A DNA stretch of 52,044 bases from a virus. The notes beneath the pieces are model-generated. The model was not told the DNA's origin. It was given only the letters and a program-made list of their open reading frames with translations, and did not search any database. Positions 37,930 to 45,440 of this stretch are shown piece after piece (the first letter of the stretch is position 1; each line of letters starts with the position of its first letter). Made by a program: the position numbers and the translations under genes. Where the stretch lies: positions 1 through 52,044 of the IMG/VR virus record IMGVR_UViG_3300025282_000046; one strand, 5' to 3'.

Positions 37930-38351
37930 TACGTGTTACGCTCTGTTGCTACCGCAGTAAATGTTAGGGTGAATGCTATTCTTCCTAATGCAGCCGCTAA
38001 CATTTGAGGGTCTGCTCCACAAGAAGAATTAGTTCTTAATTCTTTAAGGATAGGATAAAACTGATCCCTTAAGTTTCGGTCGCTGTCGAAAAGGTTATTG
38101 AATGTTATCTTGTAAAGATTCTCGAACCCCCCACTCCATTCTTCCACATCGTAGACTCCGAGGTCACGGATGGCGGTTGCACCGAATTGTAGGAACTCCA
38201 TCACAGGTAAGGTTTGAAGTAGGGAGACTGCTTGTTTGGACAAATTGTCTAACTTAGGCGTTGTCTTTTTCGTTACTTTTTTTGCTGTTTTCTTTGGGGC
38301 AGATGATTTCGTGCTTTTGCTCAATTTCTTTTTGGTTGCTGATTTCGCCAT
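37929..38351 (-). CDS. Hypothetical protein with Lys-rich N-terminus
   Basis: The protein has 140 residues, with GAGGAA before the ATG. The first 35 residues are almost all Lys, Ser and Thr (SKSTKSSAPKKTAKKVTKKT), like a DNA-binding or histone-like tail; the rest is hydrophobic helical. It lies just before TerL and overlaps the upstream gene by 98 bases out of frame. Confidence 0.55.
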   Translation of the reverse strand: MAKSATKKKLSKSTKSSAPKKTAKKVTKKTTPKLDNLSKQAVSLLQTLPVMEFLQFGATAIRDLGVYDVEEWSGGFENLYKITFNNLFDSDRNLRDQFYPILKELRTNSSCGADPQMLAAALGRIAFTLTFTAVATERNT

Positions 38352-38691
38352 TTTGATTCCTCAGGTTGGTTAGGAGTGTTGACGAAGACATAGTACGACT
38401 AGTGTTCTCGTCAATCATTTCTGTTTGTTGGATAGTAGCAAACATGCCGTTGTTGTTGGTGATTTCTTTCATAACAGAACGGAATTGTTTTAATGCCGCG
38501 AGACTTACCTTTGGGTCTGGGTCTCGTGAATGTTGAATGATGGTGCTCATTTCCTCCATTAGATCAAAGTTGGATGCTTGAAGGGCTGACGCTGCACCAT
38601 CTAATCCGTAGAAGGATGTTATAACATCTTCAGGAGTCGTCTTTTGGATCGTCCCCTGTGTCGGGTTCTTCATTAAGTTCTTCTTGTCCAT
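38254..38691 (-). CDS. Terminase small subunit candidate
   Basis: The protein has 145 residues. The segment RDPDPKVSLAALKQFRSVM is typical of phage small terminase cores, and the position two genes before TerL fits. The last 33 codons overlap the next gene in another frame. The start lies within the end of the upstream gene (62 bases of overlap). The identification is tentative. Confidence 0.4.
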   Translation of the reverse strand: MDKKNLMKNPTQGTIQKTTPEDVITSFYGLDGAASALQASNFDLMEEMSTIIQHSRDPDPKVSLAALKQFRSVMKEITNNNGMFATIQQTEMIDENTSRTMSSSTLLTNLRNQNGEISNQKEIEQKHEIICPKENSKKSNEKDNA

Positions 38692-39205
38692 ATAAATCTA
38701 GTATACTCCCTGGACGCTTGGTTATGTCACCAAACACCCTAATTGATTTCTTAGTATAGGTGTTTTGGTATTCTTCGGGTAGTTCTGCCAAACCCGCTCT
38801 TGCCATTCTATATGCAGCTTTTTGTGCTGCCTTCTTAACATCTGTTGTCATATTAAGACCCCCCATAGTTTTACACGCTAGAAGTTCGCACAGTAGAGGT
38901 TCTAAATTCTTTGCTACATATTGAGGATCGAGTTTAGAGGGCTTCTGTTTTCCTGTCGCTATCGATTGGCATCCTGACACGAAGAAGTCTGGTTCCCCCA
39001 CTCTAGTGATGGCTTTAAGTGCGAGTTGGAAAGAATTCATTTCAACGTAAGTTGTTTTGCCCATTTCAATTAGAGGCACACCCAACGCACGACAGAAAGA
39101 TCGGAACGCTTTCTTTGTGATGTTGGTTCCAAACTCTTTGATGTACCAATCTTCCGATAGAAGTTTAATACCCGTACCGAACCCTATGTAGAACTGTTCA
39201 CTCAT
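38630..39205 (-). CDS. Hypothetical protein
   Basis: The protein has 191 residues from the ATG at 39205, one base after the upstream stop. Residues 20-75 (EFGTNITKKAFRSFCRALGV, TYVEMNSFQLALKAITRVG) look like a DNA-binding helix-turn-helix region, and the C-terminus is acidic (EELNEEPDTGDDPKDDS). It may act as a DNA-recognition factor for packaging, competing with the next gene for the small terminase label. Confidence 0.5.
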   Translation of the reverse strand: MSEQFYIGFGTGIKLLSEDWYIKEFGTNITKKAFRSFCRALGVPLIEMGKTTYVEMNSFQLALKAITRVGEPDFFVSGCQSIATGKQKPSKLDPQYVAKNLEPLLCELLACKTMGGLNMTTDVKKAAQKAAYRMARAGLAELPEEYQNTYTKKSIRVFGDITKRPGSILDLYGQEELNEEPDTGDDPKDDS

Positions 39206-39206
39206 A

Positions 39207-41546
39207 TTATCGTGCCATTGGTGGTGCGTATCCTCCACCCGGTGTAGGAGGTCTAAAATTAATAAGGCCATCTACAAAGTCGTTAAGTGATTCTTTGGCA
39301 GGAGCACCAATTGCTCCTGCTATTGTTCCTAAATCTTCAGGGACCCCTCTCCACTGATCCGCTAGACCGCCCCAACTTCCACCTCGAGCAGAACCGGGAA
39401 TATCAGGAATCATATCTGAGAAGATAGAAGGATGAGTAGCACCTTCTAATTGTTCAGGTAGTCCAAATGTAGGCACCCCCCAACCCATTGGAGTTCGGAA
39501 CCGATTCGCTAACTTAACGGCTCCACCTATAGTTGGGTTGTACCAGTTTGCACCAAGTCCTGTATTAAATTCTAGACCTCCACCTTGAGCGGGTCTTGCG
39601 ACATCTCCGAGTGATACAAGAAAGTCTCCTATTCCAGCAATAGTTCCCGGCACAGCCGATGCTGCGTCATATGAGGTAGCACCGGGAGAACCGATTGCTT
39701 CATCAAGTGCTGCGTCCCTAGGATCTATAAGGTGTTCTTGTACGGTATCAATGGTTTGGTTTATCATCTCAGGAGCCATCGCTAGCGTAAAACCTCTACC
39801 CATAGTAGGTCTCACGCCACCTTTTGTAAGTGCTTGTAGGTTTGCTTTGGGATTTAAAAATTGTCCTTGACCTAAACCAAACGCACTTGGATTTACCATT
39901 CCTCGTCTAGCACCGGGGGCGGCGGCGGCGCGGGGGAAGCCTGGTCTTGTACCGGATGGTTTCTTTGGTTCTGGTTCCATGCGAATTTGTTCACCTACAG
40001 ATTTCCTTTCTAGTTCCAGACCTATCTCCCTGAGTTCCGCTTGGGTAAAGGGTTGTCCGGTTCTAGGGTTAAGAGTGTTAGCCATATGATGTGCAGCGGC
40101 CGCAGTCCAACCTTGTTTCTTGGCTATCTTGTTAAGTTCATTCTCCATTGCTTTATCTATTGTCTTGGGGTTAACCTGATGCCATTGTTGGGTTCTAGCC
40201 GCTCTACGTTCAGCAATCTCTGCTTCAGTTAAGGTTTTTCCTCCCCGTTTAGCTTGCTCCACCGACTCGTTTACATATGCATCAATTTGGTTTTTAATCC
40301 AAGCATCTTTCGGGTTCATTGATTTATCATAAATAGGTTTGGGTGCAACTTCGGGACCCATATCAAATAATTCACCTTGACCCCCAGACGACCTGAAACG
40401 TGGTTCACCTTGCACTCTAATAGGTTCTCCCCCCGCAGGTTCAACTTTTGGTGCTTTAGATTCTACAGGTTTAACTTTTTCAATAGGTGCTTCCGCTTCA
40501 ACTGCCGCTTTTGCTTCTGCTGTCGCTGCTGCTTCCGGTGTCATTTCTATAATAGTTGTAGGGAAGAGTCCCTTTTGTCTAATATTGGATATTGCCGCAT
40601 CACTATTTACTGCTCGAATTTGACCCTTAGTTTTTTTACCTTCACTATCAATTGCTTCATAATCATAAGATTTCAATCCGTCTTCGGCTGTCGCTTTTGC
40701 GGCTTTTGCTTCTGCTCTTTTACTTGCTCCGGGAATTACCTTACCTACCCCCTTAACTACTGACCCCCCTATTTTTGTTGCTTTTTTCCAATTATCTTTA
40801 ATGGGACCCTCACTTTGTGAAGCCTTCCAGTTTCTTGCTAATTCTATAGCTTCTCCACGGGTTATGGGTTTTCCTTCTGGATTCGTAAATTCCCATGTAG
40901 GTCTTCTTTTCTTTTTGCCAGTGTCCAGTAAAGGTACTGCTTCTGGGATGTATCTTCTTGGATTGACGCGGGATCGGGTAGTTACGTCTGTGGAGGGTTT
41001 TGACATTTGAAAAGGAGCATCGGGCATTCCCGCTACTTCTTTTAGTTGTGCGTTTAGGGTGTTTCTATTATAAGTTCTTACTCCTTCTGTTGCGAGTGCA
41101 GCAGAACCACCTAGGAAACCCAGCATTTTTAATGTGTTCCAGTAATCGGTACCCGTCATTGGTTGTTCGAGTCTTGACCAACGTGGAATATTAGAGGTGA
41201 CTACATCTTCTATTGGTTTTCCTGCGCCTATAGCAATTCTACTACTTGTGTAATCACCCAAAGAAGACCGCCCACCTATACCTTGGAACCCTAAGGGGAG
41301 TCGTCGTGTCATGTTTCGGAGTTGAGACATTTGGTAGGTGTTCTTTGCCGAAGCAACCATCTCGTCCATGCGAGCATCATTACTTAGTTGATTAAGTGAT
41401 CTTTGTTGGTTTGAAACCTGCGGGCGAGGCAAAATTGTGGTAGGATTGTTTTGTCGAGCATCGTCAACGAAACCGCTAATCGTACTCGTATCCCTTTCAC
41501 TTCCATATATATCCTGAAGTTCATTCTTCTTTTTTCTACGTGCCAT
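39207..41546 (-). CDS. Large virion-module protein with GspF/PilC-like module
   Basis: The protein has 779 residues from the ATG at 41546, which opens MARRKKKNELQDIY. A helical basic body is followed at about 290-335 by YDYEAIDSEGKKTKGQIRAV and then NIRQKGLFPTTI, the characteristic start of the type II secretion / type IV pilus inner-membrane proteins GspF and PilC. Next come Ala/Glu/Pro-rich stretches, a GC-rich AAAA tract near 535, and a Gly/Pro-rich tail with repeated hydrophobic segments. The role is unknown; its divergent partner is the helicase. It is the first gene of the virion operon. Confidence 0.55.
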   Translation of the reverse strand: MARRKKKNELQDIYGSERDTSTISGFVDDARQNNPTTILPRPQVSNQQRSLNQLSNDARMDEMVASAKNTYQMSQLRNMTRRLPLGFQGIGGRSSLGDYTSSRIAIGAGKPIEDVVTSNIPRWSRLEQPMTGTDYWNTLKMLGFLGGSAALATEGVRTYNRNTLNAQLKEVAGMPDAPFQMSKPSTDVTTRSRVNPRRYIPEAVPLLDTGKKKRRPTWEFTNPEGKPITRGEAIELARNWKASQSEGPIKDNWKKATKIGGSVVKGVGKVIPGASKRAEAKAAKATAEDGLKSYDYEAIDSEGKKTKGQIRAVNSDAAISNIRQKGLFPTTIIEMTPEAAATAEAKAAVEAEAPIEKVKPVESKAPKVEPAGGEPIRVQGEPRFRSSGGQGELFDMGPEVAPKPIYDKSMNPKDAWIKNQIDAYVNESVEQAKRGGKTLTEAEIAERRAARTQQWHQVNPKTIDKAMENELNKIAKKQGWTAAAAHHMANTLNPRTGQPFTQAELREIGLELERKSVGEQIRMEPEPKKPSGTRPGFPRAAAAPGARRGMVNPSAFGLGQGQFLNPKANLQALTKGGVRPTMGRGFTLAMAPEMINQTIDTVQEHLIDPRDAALDEAIGSPGATSYDAASAVPGTIAGIGDFLVSLGDVARPAQGGGLEFNTGLGANWYNPTIGGAVKLANRFRTPMGWGVPTFGLPEQLEGATHPSIFSDMIPDIPGSARGGSWGGLADQWRGVPEDLGTIAGAIGAPAKESLNDFVDGLINFRPPTPGGGYAPPMAR

Positions 41547-41563
41547 AATATAAGGATACAACA

Positions 41564-42970
41564 ATGACGGTTGGAACACAAGACAGACCACTCACTTCTG
41601 CAGAACCTATGAAGGTTGCAGATGCACTTATAAGGGGAATCTTTCGGACCCCAAGTGGGAAGGGTGGGTTGTGGGCATTTAGGGGAGACTTCTATCAATG
41701 GTATGGGGATAGGTGGGAGAGACGAGAACAAGAGTGGGTCGAAGATTTATGTTGGAAAGAGTTGGAGGATGCCTACTACGAAGAAATAATGGCAGACGGA
41801 ACCGTAAGAGTCCGTAGAATTGCACCCAATAGACAGAAGATAGATAACATTGTTAGGGGGTTAGCAGCGAGAGTGAGAATCCCCCACTCTAATATACCTG
41901 TATGGTTGGATGATCCGGGTCGGGATGCGGGTAGTGTTATAGCGTTTCAGGATCAGTTGGTGGATGCGAAGACGGGTGAGGTTGTGGAGAGGACTGAAGA
42001 TTGGTTTGATCCGGTGATATTGCCTGTGAACTATAATCCGGGTGCCGAGTGTCCTAGGTGGATGAGGTGCTTGGAAGAGTGGGGGAATAATGATCCGGAG
42101 TGGAGCATGTTGCTGATGAGATGGATGGGGTACTGTCTCATGAACCACAGGAGACACGCTAGGTGGTTATTGATGTACGGGAAGGTTAGGAGCGGGAAGG
42201 GGACGATAGGCAAGGTGTTGCAGAAGTTGTTGGGGCAAGATGGGTTTATGAATACGAGTCTTGATGATCTGAGTGGAGACTTCGGGTTGGATGGGTTAGA
42301 GCATTCTAGGGTGCTATGTGTTAGTGAGGTGAGTGAGTTAGACGGGAGGGAGGGAGAGAGAGCCACTAGGGTATTGAAGAATATTATTGGTCAAGATCCG
42401 ATTACCGTGAATGTGAAATATAAGAGGCAGATGAGGAATGTTGTGGTTAATGCTGCACCTATTGTTCAAGCGAATGAGATTCCCCAGTTGCCTAATAAGG
42501 GTAGAGGGTTGTCTTCCAAGATGCTGGTGCTTCCTTTTGATGTAAGTTTTGAGGGGAAAGAAGATCCTTATTTGATTGACAAGTTATCGGGTGAGTTGGA
42601 GGGTATTGCATCGTGGGCGGTGGAGGGTGCTATTGATTTAGAGAGTGGGTTGGGGGGTAGATTCCCGTTACCTAGTAGGGCGAGTGATACGATACAGATG
42701 TACCATCTTCAGAATAACCCGTTTGATTATTTCTTAGAGGAGAGGTTCTTCAGGAGTGAGGGCGGGTTCGTTGCTACGGACTTGTTGTGGATGCAATGGA
42801 AAGATTGGTTGAAATCGAATTCGATAAAGAACCTTCATGTAGCAAGGAATCAGTTGTCGATAAAGATAGAGATGCAAAGTAGTTGGTCGGTTCATAGACA
42901 TCGACCACATGGGGGCAAGAGAGGCTTGAAGGGTTTGAGCCTTAGAAAAAGTTTTGATGACTTGTGCTAG
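41564..42970 (+). CDS. D5-type SF3 helicase / primase C-terminal protein
   Basis: The protein has 468 residues, with AAGGA nine bases before the ATG. An SF3 helicase core is seen: Walker A GKVRSGKGT (206-214), Walker B around VLCVSEVSEL (250-259), and APIVQANEIPQLPNKGRGLS (about 300-320) matching motif C / arginine-finger region. This D5-N-type helicase usually carries primase activity upstream; that part is not recognised here (residues 1-160 are of unknown fold). It unwinds DNA at the phage fork. The plus strand is extremely G-rich through this gene. Confidence 0.8.
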   Translation: MTVGTQDRPLTSAEPMKVADALIRGIFRTPSGKGGLWAFRGDFYQWYGDRWERREQEWVEDLCWKELEDAYYEEIMADGTVRVRRIAPNRQKIDNIVRGLAARVRIPHSNIPVWLDDPGRDAGSVIAFQDQLVDAKTGEVVERTEDWFDPVILPVNYNPGAECPRWMRCLEEWGNNDPEWSMLLMRWMGYCLMNHRRHARWLLMYGKVRSGKGTIGKVLQKLLGQDGFMNTSLDDLSGDFGLDGLEHSRVLCVSEVSELDGREGERATRVLKNIIGQDPITVNVKYKRQMRNVVVNAAPIVQANEIPQLPNKGRGLSSKMLVLPFDVSFEGKEDPYLIDKLSGELEGIASWAVEGAIDLESGLGGRFPLPSRASDTIQMYHLQNNPFDYFLEERFFRSEGGFVATDLLWMQWKDWLKSNSIKNLHVARNQLSIKIEMQSSWSVHRHRPHGGKRGLKGLSLRKSFDDLC

Positions 42971-42988
42971 ACACAGAAAGGAACAATA

Positions 42989-43267
42989 ATGGAAGAATAC
43001 ATTATGAGTAAAGAGGCTATTGAAGGTGCATGTATATGTATATTGAATAGGATTATTATGAACAAAGATGTTGGATCACCCAAGAATGCTGACCCAGAAG
43101 ATCTATGGGCTCATTTAAAGATAAAATACAAAGATGGGGATGAGATTATCGATGAGGATAGTCTTATTTGGGACGTGTGGAGGGTAGGGAACGGGTATGT
43201 GCTTTATTGTTCGGAAACAAAAGAGACTATTGAGGTGCCGAGACCCGAGAGATTGGGTGGAGAGTGA
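42989..43267 (+). CDS. Hypothetical protein
   Basis: The protein has 92 residues, with AAAGGAACAATA before the ATG. Acidic, with no motif recognised (GACICILNRIIMNKDVGSPK). It follows the helicase by 18 bases in the same operon and ends just before the GTAC repeat cluster. Confidence 0.55.
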   Translation: MEEYIMSKEAIEGACICILNRIIMNKDVGSPKNADPEDLWAHLKIKYKDGDEIIDEDSLIWDVWRVGNGYVLYCSETKETIEVPRPERLGGE

Positions 43268-43277
43268 ACCGGATGGC

Positions 43278-43490
43278 GTACCAGTTGCGTACCGGATGGA
43301 AAGTGCGTTTTTAGAGTGGAAATAAGGTTTGATCCGGGTGTACCGCATGTACCGGGTGTGTCTGTACTCTTTTACTAATCTATATATGGTCACGCAATGG
43401 TTACAAAATACCTGGTACACCCGGTACAAACCGAAAAATCGAGCTTGTAGGGGCCTAGAGTGGGGCTTTTTGAACCAGCTCATGCGGTAC
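43278..43490. repeat. GTAC-centred repeat cluster, possible replication origin
   Basis: Eight GTAC tetramers occur in 213 bases (43278, 43289, 43340, 43349, 43364, 43415, 43424, 43487), where less than one is expected. Two GCGTACC units are spaced exactly 11 bases. GTACCGGGTGT (43349-43359) is inverted as ACACCCGGTAC (43417-43427). GATCCGGGTGTACCGCATG (43331-43349) is repeated inverted at about 43481-43501 with a two-base insertion. The cluster follows the helicase gene, in a gene-free zone, which suggests an iteron-like origin or operator. Function is inferred. Confidence 0.5.
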
Positions 43491-43850
43491 ATACCCGGAT
43501 CGGAAGTGGATCGCCCCTATTTTTAGCCTAAAAAGGGACATGAAAAAAATGAGATTTTGAAGATTCGAAGGGTTGTGTTAATTTGGGGGGTTTACGGTTG
43601 GGTGAGGTGAGGAAAATTGTATATAGGGTGAGGAATTCCTAGACAGGATCGGTGTTTCGTAATGACCACAGGCAAACACCTAGGGGGCTTCGGGGGTACC
43701 CAAGTTTACGTCGGGAAGGGGACACGGAAGGAACGCTACGCTGTGGACTCACGTATTTCGTCACTGAAGTGACGAGGAACGGGAACTCGGGAACCACAAA
43801 CCACAACTAACTACACACGGAGTCAGACTATTACCTTGTTTTAAGAAGGA
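43491..43850. other. Gene-free stretch with hairpins
   Basis: I find no gene in this stretch. It is G-rich until about 43740 and C/A-rich after it. Local hairpins: GGTGTTT (43651-43657) with AAACACC (43674-43680), and CGTCAC (43759-43764) with GTGACG (43769-43774) around TGAA. A run of GGTGAGG units occurs near 43600-43632. It may be part of an origin or a transcript leader. Confidence 0.4.
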
Positions 43851-43852
43851 CA

Positions 43853-43936
43853 TTTCGCATCACCATACTTGCTCCTTCATCGGGGCAAGCCCTCTTCGGA
43901 GCGGTGATGCAACAGTCGGGTTCGGGTATATTTTTT
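43853..43936 (+). ncRNA. Structured RNA motif, copy 1
   Basis: TTTCG is followed by stem P1 GCATCACC (43857-43864) with GGTGATGC (43903-43910), an ATACT internal segment, a hairpin CTTGCTCC/GGGGCAAG (43868-43875/43882-43889), a UUCG hairpin CTC-TTCG-GAG (43892-43901), then the conserved tail AACAGTCG and a T-run at 43931-43936. Two other copies keep the flanks while P1 changes with compensation. Function unknown; likely cis-regulatory or a processing signal. Confidence 0.6.
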
Positions 43937-43944
43937 GATTTTAC

Positions 43945-44047
43945 AGTCCAAATCTGCTAGTAAGACCACAATCTACACGCTCTTGATTGAGAGTAGATGC
44001 GAACATTCACTAATTCGTTAGAGTGGCAAAGATTTAGACTTTTATTT
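43945..44047 (+). ncRNA. Candidate three-way-junction RNA
   Basis: AGTCCAAATCT (43945-43955) pairs with AGATTTAGACT (44030-44040) with one mismatch, and is followed by TTTTATTT. It encloses two hairpins: ATCTAC…CTCT/AGAG…TAGAT (43971-43997) and CTAA-TTCG-TTAG (44010-44021). No tRNA fold fits. It lies between motif copy 1 and the terminator at 44124-44199. Confidence 0.4.
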
Positions 44048-44123
44048 ACGCATGACATATGCATGCACCAAACTGACCTAAACACGTCAGTAGTTGAGTA
44101 ACCAGTCTCATCAAACTGTTTTT

Positions 44124-44199
44124 AAGGGGTAGATACAACAAGGTGAAAAACAACACATTTTAAGTGATTACAGCACTCTTCGTATCTACCCTTTTTTTT
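44124..44199 (+). terminator. Strong terminator-like hairpin
   Basis: GGGTAGATAC (44127-44136) pairs with GTATCTACCC (44182-44191), extendable to 13 bp, followed by eight T residues. The 45-base loop is long. It ends any transcript from the region of motif copy 1 and isolates motif copy 2, whose P1 begins 11 bases after it. Confidence 0.7.
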
Positions 44200-44206
44200 A
44201 TAATGA

Positions 44207-44297
44207 TTTCGCACAACCATACAGGTCTCGACTGCGGGTAAGACCTTGTCTTCGACGGTTGTGCAACAGTTGTTATTGGGTGAATTTTTTGTTTTTT
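44207..44297 (+). ncRNA. Structured RNA motif, copy 2, leader of the 80-residue gene
   Basis: P1 GCACAACC (44211-44218) pairs with GGTTGTGC (44257-44264); then ATACA, a hairpin AGGTCT/AGACCT (44223-44228/44241-44246), a GTC-TTC-GAC mini-hairpin (44248-44256), the tail AACAGTTG (44265-44272), and two T-runs at 44285-44298. The sequence keeps the flank TTTCG and tail AACAGT of copy 1. It sits in the leader, about 60 bases before the ATG at 44328. Confidence 0.65.
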
Positions 44298-44327
44298 TAT
44301 CATAATCTAATCTAAAGGAGTATTATT

Positions 44328-44570
44328 ATGAATTATTATGATTTAATCGGGTTGTGTCCAGACAAAGAACTTGATAATTTGTCTCACCTAATAATTGAAG
44401 GTTTTATTTCAGACCTCAAAGATTTAAAGATTTCGGATGATAATCTTAAAATGCTTATAGAACACCTAGAAGACACGGTAAAAGCATTAAAAGGCTCAAA
44501 TGCACTTTATCAAGGCGAGCAACGAATTCAGTATGTTCCTACGACACCTGAGATTCTACAGGTAAATTAA
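44328..44570 (+). CDS. Hypothetical protein
   Basis: The protein has 80 residues, with AAAGGAG nine bases before the ATG. Acidic helical start (YDLIGLCPDKELDNLSHLII), no family recognised. It is directly downstream of RNA motif copy 2, so its expression may be controlled by that RNA. Followed by the 104-residue gene in the same unit. Confidence 0.55.
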   Translation: MNYYDLIGLCPDKELDNLSHLIIEGFISDLKDLKISDDNLKMLIEHLEDTVKALKGSNALYQGEQRIQYVPTTPEILQVN

Positions 44571-44588
44571 ACTAAAAGGAGATTTATT

Positions 44589-44903
44589 ATGCCAGTTATA
44601 CAAATAAGTAGAAAGTTTTTCAAGAACGAGTACGGGATGTCCGTCATCACAGGCGGTTACGGATGGAATACACCCGATACACCCTTTGAAGTAGCAGTAC
44701 TCAAAGGCACAGAAGACAATTGGGTAATCTGCTACGACACTCCCATCACAAATGATGTCATCGGATACTTATCATCTGATGAAGTAGACGCTCTTGAAGC
44801 AAAAATAAGAGAACTACCTTGGCATGGAACTTCTATGGGTAATCCTGCGGTAGGGTTTATGATTCATGAAATGAACGCTTCCGATATGAACGGTGGAAAT
44901 TGA
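44589..44903 (+). CDS. Hypothetical protein
   Basis: The protein has 104 residues, with AAAGGAG nine bases before the ATG. Mixed alpha/beta (IQISRKFFKNEYGMSVITGG, WVICYDTPITNDVIGYLS). No family recognised. Its stop is only a few bases before RNA motif copy 3. Confidence 0.55.
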   Translation: MPVIQISRKFFKNEYGMSVITGGYGWNTPDTPFEVAVLKGTEDNWVICYDTPITNDVIGYLSSDEVDALEAKIRELPWHGTSMGNPAVGFMIHEMNASDMNGGN

Positions 44904-44905
44904 TA

Positions 44906-44980
44906 TTTCGCACGACCATACAGCACTTCAGGCTCGGGCGTAGCCGAGCCTTAGTGCGGTCGTGCAACAGTCGAGTTTTT
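44906..44980 (+). ncRNA. Structured RNA motif, copy 3
   Basis: P1 GCACGACC (44910-44917) pairs with GGTCGTGC (44958-44965); ATACA follows; GCACT (44923-44927) with AGTGC (44953-44957) encloses GGCTCGG/CCGAGCC (44931-44937/44944-44950); then tail AACAGTCG and a T-run (44976-44980). P1 positions 4 and 5 differ from copies 1 and 2 with compensating changes on the other strand. Lies in the gap before the 139-residue gene. Confidence 0.65.
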
Positions 44981-45020
44981 ATGTAATTTTTGTTGTCTTT
45001 AACACAAGGAGAAATGTACA

Positions 45021-45440
45021 ATGACATACAATTATAGCGTCCAAACAGGACAAACAGTCACAATGAAAGGTGGCGAAAAAGGAGAATATGGTCTCCAAAT
45101 TGATTTCGGATTTGATAAACTTACCATTCCATGGGAATCTGTACAAATATGGGATTTTGGCACTGGAGCAGATGCAATGAATCCATGCCAACTTTACAAC
45201 GGTGAAATCCAATATGTACTAGCATATTCTGCAAAAGACATAAAAGGTGATAACATCCGAGCATTCGGAAGTAATGCACGCTTTATGTGGAACGTACCCA
45301 AAGAAGTATTCTACGATGTAGCAAAACTTCAAGGTAAAGAAGATAAGATTGCAACTTGGGAAAGCACAGCGAAACCATACGTTGCACCAACATCTGCACC
45401 TGCTAACACAACCGTAGCAGAAGCAGAAATCCCAGTTTAA
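45021..45440 (+). CDS. Hypothetical protein
   Basis: The protein has 139 residues, with AAGGAG eight bases before the ATG. Beta-rich (YSVQTGQTVTMKGGEKGEYG, FDKLTIPWESVQIWDFG), with a Pro/Ala/Thr-rich disordered tail (APTSAPANTTVAEAE). Possibly a small abundant phage protein, as the start region and codon use are clean. Follows RNA motif copy 3. Confidence 0.6.
   Translation: MTYNYSVQTGQTVTMKGGEKGEYGLQIDFGFDKLTIPWESVQIWDFGTGADAMNPCQLYNGEIQYVLAYSAKDIKGDNIRAFGSNARFMWNVPKEVFYDVAKLQGKEDKIATWESTAKPYVAPTSAPANTTVAEAEIPV

Noticed and set aside
43115-43526. Open frames on both strands over the GTAC repeat cluster
   Set aside because: They lie across the inverted repeats, have odd Tyr/Arg-rich composition and no ribosome site; the repeats explain the open frames.
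43945-44047. Possible tRNA
   Set aside because: No 7-bp acceptor, D-arm or T-loop of proper size; the TTCG is a four-base hairpin loop.
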